Of a stretch of 64,000 bases of DNA, positions 31,842 to 41,412 are shown in pieces. The stretch covers positions 1 through 64,000 of the forward strand of contig CAMPAR010000001.1 of the NCBI GenBank assembly GCA_946632055.1, in the 5' to 3' direction. The DNA comes from an uncultured Lachnospiraceae bacterium (GTDB lineage: Bacteria; Bacillota; Clostridia; Lachnospirales; Lachnospiraceae). The notes below the pieces were generated by a model. It was not told the DNA's origin. It ran no database searches and saw nothing but the letters and a program-made list of their open reading frames with translations. The position numbers and the translations under genes were made by a program. Within the stretch, counting starts at the first letter, position 1; each line of letters opens with the position of its first letter.

Positions 31842-33089
31842 ATGAAAATCTTAGTATTGAACTGCGGCAGCTCGTCCTTGAAGTACCAGCTGATCGACAT
31901 GGAGGACGAATCCGTCCTCGCGAAGGGACTCTGCGAGAGAATCGGCATTGACGGATCAAAGCTGACGCACCGTCCGACCGGGAAGGACCGTTATGAGATC
32001 GAAACTCCGATGCCGAATCACCAGGTGGCGGTTGAACTTGTCCTGAAGGCCCTGCTCTCCAAAGACCACGGCGTGATCGAGTCCGCCGCGGAAATCGGCG
32101 CCGTCGGCCACCGCGTCCTGCACGGCGGCAAGGAAATCACGAAATCCTGCGTCGTGACGCCTTATGTCAAGGACGTCATCCGCGCCTGCTTCGACCTCGG
32201 CCCCTTACATAACCCGGCGAACCTGATCGGTATCGAGGCAGTTGAAGCGGCGATGCCCGGCACCCCGAACGTGGCGGTCTTCGACACCTCCTTCGGTATG
32301 GGCATGGAGCCGAAGGCTTACCGCTACGCGATTCCGGACAAGTACTACGACGAGTACGGCGTCCGCCGCTACGGCTTCCACGGAACCTCTCATGATTTCG
32401 TATCGCATGAGGCATTAAGATACCTGAACCTCGACCCCGAAAAGGGCAAGGTGATCGTCTGCCACCTCGGAAACGGCGCTTCGATTTCGGCCTCCGTCGG
32501 CGGCGTCTGCGTGGATACCTCCATGGGTCTGACCCCGCTTGAAGGCCTGATCATGGGCACGCGTTCCGGCGACGTGGACGCGGCGGTTGTGCAGTATATC
32601 ACGAACAAGGAAGGCTGCACGGTCAATGATACGCTGAATATCCTGAACAAGCAGTCCGGTATGGCGGCGCTTTCGGGCGTCAGCTCCGACTTCCGTGATA
32701 TCGAAGCCGCGATCAACGCGGGCAACGAGAAGGCCGTGATGGCGATGGCCGCCTATGTGCACCGCCTTGTAAAGTATATCGGCGCCTACAATACGATTCT
32801 GAAGGGCGCGGACGCGATCGTCTTTACCGCAGGCGTCGGCGAGAACGGACCGATGGTCCGCCGCATGGTCTGCGAATATCTGGAATTCCTCGGCGTGAAG
32901 ATCGACGAAGAGGAGAACAAGAAGGCCTTCGGAAAGCAGGTCGTTCTTTCCACGCCGGATTCGACGATTAAGATCGCCGTCATCCCGACGAACGAGGAAC
33001 TGGCCATCGCGCGCGATACGCTGCGTCTGGTCTCAGAGCCGGCGGCTCCGGAAGTCGCGGCTGAAGACAGTTCCGAAGAACTTGAATAA
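31842..33089 (+). CDS. ackA: Acetate kinase
   Basis: 415 residues (usually about 400). It makes ATP from acetyl phosphate and ADP as the last step of acetate fermentation. Clear signatures are MKILVLNCGSSSLKYQLID, VGHRVLHGG, VAVFDTSFG, YGFHGTSHDFVS, HLGNGASI and TRSGDVD. The C-terminal tail (EPAAPEVAAEDSSEELE) is a short acidic extension. AGGAGGAAAATACC precedes the start. No pta is adjacent, which is unusual because pta-ackA often sit together in Clostridia. lepA follows after about 100 bases. Confidence 0.96.
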   Translation: MKILVLNCGSSSLKYQLIDMEDESVLAKGLCERIGIDGSKLTHRPTGKDRYEIETPMPNHQVAVELVLKALLSKDHGVIESAAEIGAVGHRVLHGGKEITKSCVVTPYVKDVIRACFDLGPLHNPANLIGIEAVEAAMPGTPNVAVFDTSFGMGMEPKAYRYAIPDKYYDEYGVRRYGFHGTSHDFVSHEALRYLNLDPEKGKVIVCHLGNGASISASVGGVCVDTSMGLTPLEGLIMGTRSGDVDAAVVQYITNKEGCTVNDTLNILNKQSGMAALSGVSSDFRDIEAAINAGNEKAVMAMAAYVHRLVKYIGAYNTILKGADAIVFTAGVGENGPMVRRMVCEYLEFLGVKIDEEENKKAFGKQVVLSTPDSTIKIAVIPTNEELAIARDTLRLVSEPAAPEVAAEDSSEELE

Positions 33090-33190
33090 ATAATATACAC
33101 GCAGCGGGAGGGGCGTAAGAAGACACGGCTGATGTAATGTTTGCCGGGCCTTTCGTCCCTCCCCTCACATCCATGGAGAAACAGCTGTTT

Positions 33191-35005
33191 ATGACTCATT
33201 CCGACATGACAAAAATCCGCAATTTCTGTATTATTGCGCATATTGACCACGGCAAATCGACCCTGGCCGACCGCATCATCGAGATGACGGGTCTTCTGAC
33301 CGCGCGCGAAATGCAGTCCCAGGTCCTCGACAACATGGACCTGGAGCGGGAGAGGGGCATCACGATCAAGGCGCAGGCCGTGCGGACGGTGTACCGCGCG
33401 AAAGACGGCAACGAGTATATTTTCAACCTGATCGATACGCCCGGCCATGTCGACTTCAATTACGAGGTCAGCCGTTCGCTCGCGGCCTGTGACGGCGCGA
33501 TTCTTGTCGTGGATGCGGCGCAGGGCATTGAAGCGCAGACGCTTGCGAATGTGTACCTCGCGATCGACCACGACCTCGAGGTCTTCCCGGTCATCAACAA
33601 GATCGACCTCCCGAGCGCCGAGCCGGAGAAGGTGGCGCAGGAGATCGAGGATGTGATCGGGATCGAAGCGATGGACGCCCCGCGGATTTCGGCGAAAACC
33701 GGCGAAAACGTCGAAGACGTGCTGGAGGCGATTGTCGAGCGCATTCCGGCGCCCACCGGCGATCCGGAGGCTCCGCTGCAGGCCCTGATTTTCGACTCGC
33801 TGTACGATTCCTACAAGGGCGTGATCGTCTTTTTCCGCGTGAAGAACGGAACGGTGAAGCCCGGCATGCGCATCCGCATGATGGCGACCGGCGCCGAGGC
33901 GGACGTGGTGGAGACCGGGTATTTCGGGGCGGGGCAGTTTATCCCCTGCGAGTCGCTCTCGGCCGGCGAGGTCGGATATCTCACGGCGTCGATCAAAAAC
34001 GTACAGGACACTCGGGTCGGCGATACCGTTACCGGCGCGAAGAACCCGGCCGCGGAGGCGCTTCCCGGCTATAAGAAGGTTCTCCCGATGGTTTACTGCG
34101 GCATGTATCCCGCGGACGGCGCGCATTATCAGGATCTTCGGGATGCGCTCGAGAAGCTCAAGCTGAACGACGCGTCGCTCTTCTATGAACCGGAGACTTC
34201 CCTGGCGCTCGGCTTCGGCTTCCGCTGCGGCTTCCTCGGGCTTCTGCATCTGGAGATCATCGAGGAGCGCCTGGAGCGCGAGTATGACCTCGACCTCGTG
34301 ACGACGGCGCCGAGCGTCATCTACCATGTTCACAAGATGAACGGCGAGATGATCGAGCTCACGAACCCCTCGAATCTGCCGGATCCCTCGGAAATCGATT
34401 ACATGGAGGAGCCCTTCGTTTCCGCCGAGATCATTGTGACAAGCGAATTCATCGGCTCGATCATGGATCTCTGCCAGGACAGAAGAGGCGTCTACCAGAG
34501 CATCGAATACATCGAAGCGGGCCGGGCCATCCTGAAATATGACCTTCCGCTGAATGAAATCATTTACGATTTCTACGACGCGCTGAAGAGCCGTTCCAGA
34601 GGCTACGCCTCTTTTGACTACGAGCTGAAGGGCTATGTGAAGAGCGAGCTTGTGAAGCTCGATATCCTCGTGAACCATGAGGAAGTGGACGCCCTTTCGT
34701 TTATCGTCTACGCCGGAAACGCCTACGAACGCGGCAGAAGGATGTGCGAGAAGCTGAAGGACGAAATCCCGCGGCAGCTCTTTGAAATCCCGATCCAGGC
34801 AGCGATCGGCTCCAAGATCATCGCCCGCGAAACCGTGAAGGCGATGCGTAAGGACGTGCTTGCCAAGTGCTACGGCGGCGATATTACGAGAAAGAAGAAG
34901 CTTCTCGAGAAGCAGAAGGAAGGCAAGAAACGGATGCGGATGGTCGGCAACGTCGAGATTCCGCAGAAGGCCTTCATGAGTGTCCTGAAGCTGGATGAAA
35001 ACTGA
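33191..35005 (+). CDS. lepA: Elongation factor 4 (LepA)
   Basis: 604 residues from the chosen start, the normal size. A ribosome-dependent GTPase related to EF-G that helps translation under stress. GTPase motifs are visible: AHIDHGKST (G1), RGITI (G2), DTPGH (G3) and NKIDLP (G4). The C-terminal domain ends [27 protein letters not shown] 33191 gives the typical [24 protein letters not shown] start and has GGAG 12 bases ahead; longer starts at 33137 and 33173 extend beyond the family. It overlaps hemW by one base (TGATG), so the two are translationally coupled. Confidence 0.95.
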   Translation: MTHSDMTKIRNFCIIAHIDHGKSTLADRIIEMTGLLTAREMQSQVLDNMDLERERGITIKAQAVRTVYRAKDGNEYIFNLIDTPGHVDFNYEVSRSLAACDGAILVVDAAQGIEAQTLANVYLAIDHDLEVFPVINKIDLPSAEPEKVAQEIEDVIGIEAMDAPRISAKTGENVEDVLEAIVERIPAPTGDPEAPLQALIFDSLYDSYKGVIVFFRVKNGTVKPGMRIRMMATGAEADVVETGYFGAGQFIPCESLSAGEVGYLTASIKNVQDTRVGDTVTGAKNPAAEALPGYKKVLPMVYCGMYPADGAHYQDLRDALEKLKLNDASLFYEPETSLALGFGFRCGFLGLLHLEIIEERLEREYDLDLVTTAPSVIYHVHKMNGEMIELTNPSNLPDPSEIDYMEEPFVSAEIIVTSEFIGSIMDLCQDRRGVYQSIEYIEAGRAILKYDLPLNEIIYDFYDALKSRSRGYASFDYELKGYVKSELVKLDILVNHEEVDALSFIVYAGNAYERGRRMCEKLKDEIPRQLFEIPIQAAIGSKIIARETVKAMRKDVLAKCYGGDITRKKKLLEKQKEGKKRMRMVGNVEIPQKAFMSVLKLDEN

Positions 35006-36180
35006 TGAAACCTGAACTGGAACTGTATCTGCACTTTCCGTTCTGCGCCCGAAAATGCGCCTACTGCGACTTTTTTTCGGGCGCTTTTTCGGATGCCGAA
35101 ATGCACCGCTATTTTGAAGATCTGCGCGCGGAAATCCGGGCGAGGAAGGATACGCCTCTTTTCTTTCCCTCCGCTTCGGACAGCGCTTCTTTCGACCGCT
35201 TTCCGGCATCCTCCCTCCCGGTTCGCAGCGTCTTTATCGGCGGCGGGACGCCCTCCATCGTGCCGATTCCTGAGCTTGAAGCGACCGTCGATGCGCTTCG
35301 CGAGGCCTACCGCATCGACCCTTCCTCGGAGTTTACGATCGAGGCGAATCCGGGGACACTGACGCCGTCGAAGCTTTCCGCCTATCGCGCGCTTGGCGTG
35401 AACCGCCTGTCAATCGGCCTGCAGTCGCCGGACGATCGGATGCTTCAAAAACTCGGCCGCATCCACGATTTCCGCACCTTTCTCGCTTCTTATGAGGCCG
35501 CCCGCCGCGCGGGCTTCGACAACATCAGCATCGACCTGATTTCGGGACTTCCGGGGGAAATGCCGGATTCCTTCGAAAAAGGCCTCAAAACCGTGCTTTC
35601 CCTTTCGCCCGAGCATCTTTCCGTCTACAGCCTGATCATCGAGGAAAACACGCCTTTTTACGCTTTGTACGGCCCGTCGGGCTCCCGGCGCTCCGAGCTT
35701 CCGGACGAAGAGGCCGACCGCCTCATTTACCACAGGACCGGCGCGCTCCTGGAGGACGCCGGGCTTCATCGCTATGAAATCTCGAATTACGCGCGTCCCG
35801 GCTTCGAGAGCCGCCACAACACCGGCTACTGGACCGGCGTTCCGTATCTAGGCTTCGGCGCGGCCGCGGCTTCCTTTACCGGCGTGAGCCGCATGAAGAA
35901 CGCCTCCTCGCTTTCTTACCGCAGTCTGCAGCCGGAGGAGAATGAATCCCTGACAACGGAAGACCTCATGTCCGAATTCATGATCCTCGGCCTCCGCATG
36001 ACCGCGGGCGTTTCGGAAGCAGAGTTCGAAAGCCGCTTCCGAAAAAAACTTCGCGATGCTTTTTCTGCCGCCGTCAGCCGGCATCTGGCGCTCGGGACCC
36101 TCGAAGCGTCCGGCGGATTCCTTCGGCTGACACCATACGGACTTGATGTCGCGAATGCCGTCATGGCGGATTTTCTGTGA
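35005..36180 (+). CDS. hemW: Radical SAM family heme chaperone HemW
   Basis: 391 residues. The radical SAM motif CARKCAYCDF lies at residues 13-22 (Cys13, Cys17, Cys20), with the extra Phe after the third Cys-x position seen in HemW/HemN proteins. GGGTPSIVP, NRLSIGLQS and ISIDLISGLPGE are further HemW marks, and the C-terminal HemN domain ends with a winged-helix-like LRLTPYGLDVANAVMADFL. The family binds heme and is thought to hand it to proteins; many members were once misnamed coproporphyrinogen oxidase. The lepA-hemW pairing is the classical arrangement in Bacillota. Confidence 0.93.
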   Translation: MKPELELYLHFPFCARKCAYCDFFSGAFSDAEMHRYFEDLRAEIRARKDTPLFFPSASDSASFDRFPASSLPVRSVFIGGGTPSIVPIPELEATVDALREAYRIDPSSEFTIEANPGTLTPSKLSAYRALGVNRLSIGLQSPDDRMLQKLGRIHDFRTFLASYEAARRAGFDNISIDLISGLPGEMPDSFEKGLKTVLSLSPEHLSVYSLIIEENTPFYALYGPSGSRRSELPDEEADRLIYHRTGALLEDAGLHRYEISNYARPGFESRHNTGYWTGVPYLGFGAAAASFTGVSRMKNASSLSYRSLQPEENESLTTEDLMSEFMILGLRMTAGVSEAEFESRFRKKLRDAFSAAVSRHLALGTLEASGGFLRLTPYGLDVANAVMADFL

Positions 36181-36263
36181 GTTATGGGGGCTTTACGGCC
36201 GGTTTGAGTTTAGGCGGGATCCCGGATTGAGATGGATAATCAGAGAAGTGAGGTTCTGTGAAA

Positions 36264-36914
36264 ATGAAGACGATAGAAACTGACGGAATTACATATATCG
36301 AGCCTGTTCCCGGAGCCGCAGAAGAGTGGTACTTCGGCATGGATTATGAGCACGGCGATCTTTATGAGGCCGAAGAACTTTTTAACGATGGGCATCCTGT
36401 GAAAGGGAGAAAGTGCTGCCTTGTCCATTATCCGGATGGAGAGGTTTTCTTTCCGGTTCCGAAGACACCGGGGCATTACAGCGAAAAACCGGTGTTCGTC
36501 GACGGCGGAATCTATATGCCTGACGTGGATTTCCCAAACGGAACGATCCGGATTGTCCGATTCAACTGCAAGGATCATCAGGTCAGTATTCCTACGGAGA
36601 TCCCGCTTTCATCGGTGAAGGATTGCTATAATCTGCAGCTGCATATCAAACCACTTACGCTTACGAGACAGCGCGGCAGCGAACTGCAGATTGTCTGGCC
36701 GGAGAAGCTCAGCCTTTCGATGGAGGATCACGATTCTTTCTTTTTGCGGGATGGCGAGAAGCTCTTCTTTAACCGATGGTTTGAAGAAGGGGAAGGCGTG
36801 GATTACAAGTACTGGGAGGAGACCATCGTCAGGGATCTTCGCGGAAACGTAATCGAGATACTTCCCGGGGATGTCATGCAGATGCCAAACGGGGAAATGT
36901 GGCATTTGAAGTAG
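36264..36914 (+). CDS. Unrecognised soluble protein, about 216 residues
   Basis: I do not recognise this gene. From ATG 36264 (TGAGG ten bases ahead; a GTG at 36258 is too close) it encodes a soluble, probably beta-rich protein with many aromatic residues. Notable parts are EEWYFGMDYEHGDLYEAEELF near the start, PDGEVFFPVPKTPGHYSEKPVFVDGGIYMPDVDFPNGTIRIVRFN and WEETIVRDLRGNVIEILPGDVMQMPNGEMWHL at the end. The pattern of evenly spaced short strands suggests repeated beta sheets. There is no signal peptide or membrane span. It stands alone after hemW with no obvious partner. Confidence 0.7.
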   Translation: MKTIETDGITYIEPVPGAAEEWYFGMDYEHGDLYEAEELFNDGHPVKGRKCCLVHYPDGEVFFPVPKTPGHYSEKPVFVDGGIYMPDVDFPNGTIRIVRFNCKDHQVSIPTEIPLSSVKDCYNLQLHIKPLTLTRQRGSELQIVWPEKLSLSMEDHDSFFLRDGEKLFFNRWFEEGEGVDYKYWEETIVRDLRGNVIEILPGDVMQMPNGEMWHLK

Positions 36915-36979
36915 CGATGCACAGCCGGCTCTGGGCTCTTCGCGGCGTAAAGAGCCCGTGAACCGGCGTCCTGTCTCCG

Positions 36980-37010
36980 AAAAAAACTCCCGCTCATTTC
37001 CGGGCGGGAG
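36980..37010 (-). terminator. Terminator of the class A PBP gene
   Basis: Read on the minus strand, CTCCCGC pairs with GCGGGAG and is followed by a run of seven T. It lies 18 bases after the PBP stop codon. On the plus side, a second hairpin (GGGCTCTT..AAGAGCCC near 36937-36958) sits after the unknown gene but lacks a T-run. Confidence 0.85.
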
Positions 37011-37027
37011 CTTTGGCATTTCTGAAA

Positions 37028-39814
37028 TTACGGTGCCGGCGGAAGCGTTTCCGAAGGAGACGAGGCTTCTTCGGCGGGAGAGGATTCTTCCGGCGGAGCC
37101 GTCTCGGATTCCGGGGAGGACTCCTGAGAAGAGGATTCTCCGGAAGAAGCGGAGCCGGATTCATCGGAGCCGGATTCGTCGGTGGAGTCCTCGTCGCTTT
37201 CCGATTCGGTCTCGGTTTCGGGCTCCGGCGCGTGATGCGCGGTACAGGTCGAAAGGATCTTGTCGGAGCTGATGGTGTAGTAGGTGTCGGCCGTTGTGGA
37301 GCCGTCATTGTCTTCGGAGTCGATCATCAGGAAAATTCGCTGCACATGGGCGTCTTCGGGGCAGAATTCGCCGGCGGGCATGCCGGAAACCGAACAGAAA
37401 TCGTAGGCAACGTGACGGTCGCAGTATTCCGTGGGCTCCGTGCCGGGGGCAAAGTATTCCTCGTAGACATGGCAGTTCGGATCGCCGCAGGCGTCGCAGA
37501 TGCCGTCGCGGGCGAGTAGACCCGATTTCGAGCAGATCCGGGCTTTGACGAGGCTGCTGTAGTCGAAGGAGGCGGATTCCAGGCTTTCGTGGATGCGGGC
37601 CATAATGTGCTGCCAGATGATCCGATGGTAGCCGGGGCTCGAGCCGAAGGACTTGCTGGAGTCGTAGCCGGACCAGATCCCGCAGGTATAGTAGGGAGAG
37701 TAGCCGACAAACCAGAGGTCGTTTGCGTCGTTCGTCGTACCGGATTTTCCGGCGACGCCCATGCCGTCAACCGAACAGTTGGTGCTCGTCGCACCGACGC
37801 CGTACTGCGGGAAGAGCATGAACTCCGGGGAAATCGAGGATTCCATGGCGGAGGTCAGAAGGAGGGCGGTCGAGCTCTTGATGATGCGGTGGGAGGCGGT
37901 TTCGTTCTGCAGGAGCAGATTGCCGCTTTCGTCCGTCACATGCGTCCAGTAGATCGGCTTCTGGTAGACGCCGTCATTCGCAATCGCCGCGTAGGCGGAG
38001 GTCAGTTCTTCATTGGTTACGCCGTAGGTGAGTCCGCCGAGCGTCAGCGAGTAGGATTTGTCCTGCGGGACGAGAGAAGTAATGCCGAAATCCTTCGCGT
38101 AGGCGTAGGCCGTGTTTTCGGTCACGGTATTTTCCATGCAGCGGACCGCGAGGACGTTCATGGAAGCCATGATGCCGAAGCGGATATTGGCATAGCCGAG
38201 TCCCTGCTCGCCCCACCAGTTGCGGATTGTCTTGCCGCCGATCACGAGCGGAGAGTCGTAATAGGTGCTCGCAAGCGTATCGCCGCAGATATCGATCGCG
38301 GGCGCATAGGTCACGAGCGGCTTGAAGGTCGAGCCGGGCTGGCGGAGGGATTCGGTCGCGCGGTTCAGGACAAGAGAACCGAGCTCCTCCTTGTTGCCGC
38401 GTCCGCCGGTTACGGCCTTCACCTGGCCGGTATGCTGGTCGATAATAATCACGGAAGTCTGGGGTTCGATCACCGATTGGACGTTCCGGGAGATCAGCTC
38501 TCCGCCGGTCGTTTTCAGAAGGTATTCCACATACTGGTCCGCCGCGGCGTTCAGGCTGTCGAGCGACTGAAAATAGGGCTGGAAATTCTGCTCGCCGAGG
38601 ACATTCTGATGATAGCTTCGGAGATTGTTTTCGTCGTAGTGGTATTCCTCGCCCGTGGAAAGGCGGATCGTAATCTGGCAGGAGAGGGCGTATTCGAGGA
38701 AGTTGTCGATTTTCTGATAGCCGGTCTCCACGATGTAGTTTTCCGGATTGTTGACCTCCTCGTCCACAATCGCCTGCACCGTGGGATCCATCGTCGTGTA
38801 GATCCGAAGACCGCCGGAGTAGAGCAGGTTGTAGGCCTGCGTATCCGTATAGCCGAGCTCCTCCTGGAGGGCCAGAAGCACCTCCTCGAAAACCTTGTCG
38901 GTAAAATACGAGAACACGTGGGGGCCGGTGTAGCTGCTCGAGACGGCCTGAATCCGGCGGTAAACGTCCTCGGAGACCGCTTCATTGTACTGGTCCTCCG
39001 AGATTTTGCCGTCGTTCAGCATGTATTTCAGCACGATCAGGCGGCGCTTCTGGTTGTTTTCCGGATGCGTGATCGGATTGAAGCGCGTGGGATTCTGCGC
39101 GATCGGGGCGAGCACGGAGCATTCCGAGAGGTCCAGCTCCCAGACGTTTTTGCCGAAATAGCGCTTGCTCGCGACCTGGACGCCCAGACAGTTGCTGCCG
39201 AGGTTGATCGTGTTCAGGTAGTACTGCATGATCCGCTTTTTGTCGATTTCCCGCTCGATGCGCAGCGCGATCGCCTGCTCCTGAAGCTTGCGCTCGATGC
39301 GGTCGCCGAAGTTCTTTTCCAGACCGCCGTTGAAAATGTTGTTCTTGATCAGCTGCTGCGTGATGGTGCTGGCGCCTTCCGACAGGCTTCCGGAGGTCAC
39401 GCCGACAAAGACGGCGCGCAGGATGCCCTTGACATCCACGCCGTCATGGCTGAAAAAGCGGGTGTCCTCAATCGCGACAAAGGCGTTCACGAGGTCCTTC
39501 GGCATCTGCTCGTAGGTGACGGTCTCCCGGTTGGAGCCGCTCTGCACGAGCTCCTGCATGACGGAGCCGTCCGAGGCGTAAATAATGCTTTTCGTGTCGG
39601 TCGGATTGATGGACTCGAGATTGGAGAGCGACGGCGCGTTGTGGATGATCTCCACAAAGGAACCGATCGTGAAGGCCAGAAAAGCGACGAAGAGAAGCAC
39701 AAAAAAGCCAATGGCAAAAGAGACCAGCGTCATCAGATGCCGGTTGCGGTTCCGGAGCTTCTGCGTACTGATCTCTTCGATTTTCTTTTCAACTCGTTTC
39801 GGACTGTAATTCAT
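37028..39814 (-). CDS. Class A penicillin-binding protein (PBP1A-type transglycosylase/transpeptidase)
   Basis: 928 residues. A cytoplasmic head and one span (FAIGFFVLLFVAFLAFTI, about 33-50) precede a GT51 glycosyltransferase domain (catalytic Glu116 in AIEDTRFFSHDG, GASTITQQLIKN) and a transpeptidase domain (active Ser in GSTFKP near residue 495, the SMN motif, and KSGTT near 690). It polymerises and crosslinks peptidoglycan. The tail beyond about residue 845 is a Ser/Glu/Pro-rich stretch with two small Cys pairs ahead of it (CDACGDPNC). It lies 39 bases downstream of the LCP gene on the same strand and has its own terminator. Confidence 0.94.
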   Translation of the reverse strand: MNYSPKRVEKKIEEISTQKLRNRNRHLMTLVSFAIGFFVLLFVAFLAFTIGSFVEIIHNAPSLSNLESINPTDTKSIIYASDGSVMQELVQSGSNRETVTYEQMPKDLVNAFVAIEDTRFFSHDGVDVKGILRAVFVGVTSGSLSEGASTITQQLIKNNIFNGGLEKNFGDRIERKLQEQAIALRIEREIDKKRIMQYYLNTINLGSNCLGVQVASKRYFGKNVWELDLSECSVLAPIAQNPTRFNPITHPENNQKRRLIVLKYMLNDGKISEDQYNEAVSEDVYRRIQAVSSSYTGPHVFSYFTDKVFEEVLLALQEELGYTDTQAYNLLYSGGLRIYTTMDPTVQAIVDEEVNNPENYIVETGYQKIDNFLEYALSCQITIRLSTGEEYHYDENNLRSYHQNVLGEQNFQPYFQSLDSLNAAADQYVEYLLKTTGGELISRNVQSVIEPQTSVIIIDQHTGQVKAVTGGRGNKEELGSLVLNRATESLRQPGSTFKPLVTYAPAIDICGDTLASTYYDSPLVIGGKTIRNWWGEQGLGYANIRFGIMASMNVLAVRCMENTVTENTAYAYAKDFGITSLVPQDKSYSLTLGGLTYGVTNEELTSAYAAIANDGVYQKPIYWTHVTDESGNLLLQNETASHRIIKSSTALLLTSAMESSISPEFMLFPQYGVGATSTNCSVDGMGVAGKSGTTNDANDLWFVGYSPYYTCGIWSGYDSSKSFGSSPGYHRIIWQHIMARIHESLESASFDYSSLVKARICSKSGLLARDGICDACGDPNCHVYEEYFAPGTEPTEYCDRHVAYDFCSVSGMPAGEFCPEDAHVQRIFLMIDSEDNDGSTTADTYYTISSDKILSTCTAHHAPEPETETESESDEDSTDESGSDESGSASSGESSSQESSPESETAPPEESSPAEEASSPSETLPPAP

Positions 39815-39853
39815 CGTAAAAAATCTTTCCCGCCGGGAAAAGGCATCGGGGCC

Positions 39854-40963
39854 TTACTCTGTAGCGTAGATTTCGCTTCTTAACCGGGTGACGGTCGTAT
39901 TGATGTCATAGGGGATCAGGATCTCGTTCTGACTCACATAGTCGTTGTCGTAGGGGATCCGGATCTCCACGACCTCAAAGCCGAGGACGGAGGGAAGATC
40001 CGTAATGAGGCTCAGGGTCTCGCCCGGGGTCAGGTTATGATTGATATACGGAAGGACGTTGTCCGCCGTCGCGGTCAGCTCGAAGACGTTCATGTTCCGG
40101 GCTTTCCCGATCAGGGACTGCAGGACAATCCGCTGGCGCTGGGTGCGCTGGAAGTCCGTCCCGATATAGCGGATTCTCGAGTAGGCAAGCGCCTGTCTGC
40201 CGTTCATGAGATAGGTGCCGCCGCCCGGAAGCGCGCTGTCACCGTCCGGAAGTCCGGCCAGGCGGTTGATTTCAATCAGGTAGTCGTTGACATAGTAGGC
40301 TTCGTCGCCGGTCACCGTGAGTTCCACGCCGCCGACCGCGTCGATGATCTGCTCGATGTCCAGGAAATCCACCCAGGCGTAATTATCGATGCTGACGCCG
40401 TAATTGGTCTGCAGCGTATTGATGAGAAGCGGCGCGCCGCCGACCGCGTAGGCGTGGTTCAGCTTCCGGACGCCGACGCCCTCGATATTGGCGTAGAGAT
40501 CCCGCAGGAAGGAAGTCATGTAAATCTTCTGCGTATTGCGGTTGATCGTGAGCAGGATCATCGCGTCGGAGTTTCCGTTCCAGTTGCGTTCGCGCCGGTC
40601 GACGCCGATAAGAAGCACATTGTAAATATTGCTGAAGGTGCTTTCCGGCAGTTCCTCGACGGTCAGTTTGTTTTCCTCGATCAGCTCCGCTTCGAGTTCC
40701 GCCTCGACCGTAGCCACCTCCTCCGCGTCAGAGGGGGGGAGGGTCTCGAGTTCGAGCGTGGCAAGATCGCCTTCGTCCAGAAGGCTCTGATCCTCGAAAT
40801 TGCTTCTGCTGTAGAAATGGCTGAAGGTGAAGATGACCGCCACGCCGAGAACGACGATCACGGACAGAATGACGATCAGCGTGATTCTGAGCGCCTTGTT
40901 CTGCTTTTTCTTTTTCAGATGCTGCTGCCTTTTTTGAAGCTGGTTTAAATTATCTTTGTCCAT
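39854..40963 (-). CDS. LytR-CpsA-Psr (LCP) family wall-polymer ligase
   Basis: 369 residues. A basic cytoplasmic N-terminus and one span (ITLIVILSVIVVLGVAVIFTF, about 27-48) precede the LCP domain: NVLLIGVDRRERNWNGNSDAMILLTIN, TSFLRDLYANIEGVGVRKLNHAYAVGGAPLL, VDFLDIEQIIDAVGGVELTV and ALAYSRIRYIGTDFQRTQRQR with the phosphate-binding Arg residues. LCP enzymes attach teichoic-acid-like or capsule polymers from lipid carriers to peptidoglycan. It is paired with the PBP gene on the same strand, which suits joint wall assembly, and has its own promoter. Confidence 0.93.
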   Translation of the reverse strand: MDKDNLNQLQKRQQHLKKKKQNKALRITLIVILSVIVVLGVAVIFTFSHFYSRSNFEDQSLLDEGDLATLELETLPPSDAEEVATVEAELEAELIEENKLTVEELPESTFSNIYNVLLIGVDRRERNWNGNSDAMILLTINRNTQKIYMTSFLRDLYANIEGVGVRKLNHAYAVGGAPLLINTLQTNYGVSIDNYAWVDFLDIEQIIDAVGGVELTVTGDEAYYVNDYLIEINRLAGLPDGDSALPGGGTYLMNGRQALAYSRIRYIGTDFQRTQRQRIVLQSLIGKARNMNVFELTATADNVLPYINHNLTPGETLSLITDLPSVLGFEVVEIRIPYDNDYVSQNEILIPYDINTTVTRLRSEIYATE

Positions 40964-41007
40964 AAGTAAAATCTCCGGAATCCCGTCCCTTCGAAAATAG
41001 ATATTAT

Positions 41008-41036
41008 ATTTTACTTCATATTTACCGGAATGTCAA
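41008..41036 (-). promoter_or_regulatory. Promoter of the LCP-PBP operon
   Basis: Read on the minus strand: -35 TTGACA (complement of 41031-41036), a 17-base spacer and -10 TAAAAT (complement of 41008-41013), about 45 bases ahead of the LCP start. Confidence 0.6.
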
Positions 41037-41100
41037 ACAAATGTCTGGGAAAATGCCCCAAAAGCGGACGGAAAGCGGCGGAGATTTCCTGAAAAAACCC

Positions 41101-41129
41101 TTTACAAGCCGGGAAAGCTGTGCTATAAC
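41101..41129 (+). promoter_or_regulatory. Promoter of the FMN riboswitch-ribU unit
   Basis: -35 TTTACA at 41101-41106, 17-base spacer and -10 TATAAC at 41124-41129. The riboswitch aptamer begins about 20 bases later. Confidence 0.65.
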
Positions 41130-41148
41130 ACTGAATGAAGAAAGCGAT

Positions 41149-41260
41149 GTCTTCGGGGACGGGTGAAATTCCCTACCGGCAGTAAAGTCTGCGAAGCCTT
41201 GCATAGAGGCCCGAACCGGTGCGATTCCGGTACCGACAGTACAGTCTGGATGAGAGAAGT
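41149..41260 (+). promoter_or_regulatory. FMN riboswitch (RFN element)
   Basis: The conserved RFN blocks are all present in order: TCTTCGGGG, GGGTGAAATTCCCTACCGGC, AGTCTGCGA, ATTCCGGTACCGACAGT and AGTCTGGATGAGAGAAG. FMN binding would shut off expression. A strong terminator lies at 41330-41367 before the riboflavin transporter gene, so the control is by transcription termination. Confidence 0.96.
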
Positions 41261-41329
41261 TCTGCTGGTTGAAGCGCGAACGGCGGTGAAAAGCCGGGCT
41301 GCGCATGAGGCATGATGAATCTTATCGAA

Positions 41330-41367
41330 ATCCCGCTTAAGACTCGAGTCTTATGCGGGATTTTTTT
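41330..41367 (+). terminator. Riboswitch-controlled terminator ahead of ribU
   Basis: ATCCCGC.TAAGACT pairs with AGTCTTA.GCGGGAT followed by a T-run. It lies between the FMN aptamer and the ribU start at 41413. Confidence 0.9.
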
Positions 41368-41412
41368 CGGGCTCGCCTTCCAGAAAAACTCAATCTATTA
41401 CGGAGGTGCTGT

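Noticed and set aside
32786-33090. C-terminal acidic tail of acetate kinase as a sign of a fused domain
   Set aside because: The extension is only about 15 acidic residues and has no fold; it is a simple tail.
32786-35209. 807-codon minus-strand frame opposite ackA and lepA
   Set aside because: Both genes on the plus strand are certain; the frame has no ribosome site or domain.
37589-39883. 764-codon open frame on the plus strand opposite the PBP gene
   Set aside because: The PBP on the minus strand has all catalytic motifs. The plus frame is a codon-bias shadow with Val/Arg/Gly/Asp repeats.
40037-40948. 303-codon plus-strand frame opposite the LCP gene
   Set aside because: It is antisense to a clear LCP protein and has no ribosome site or domain.
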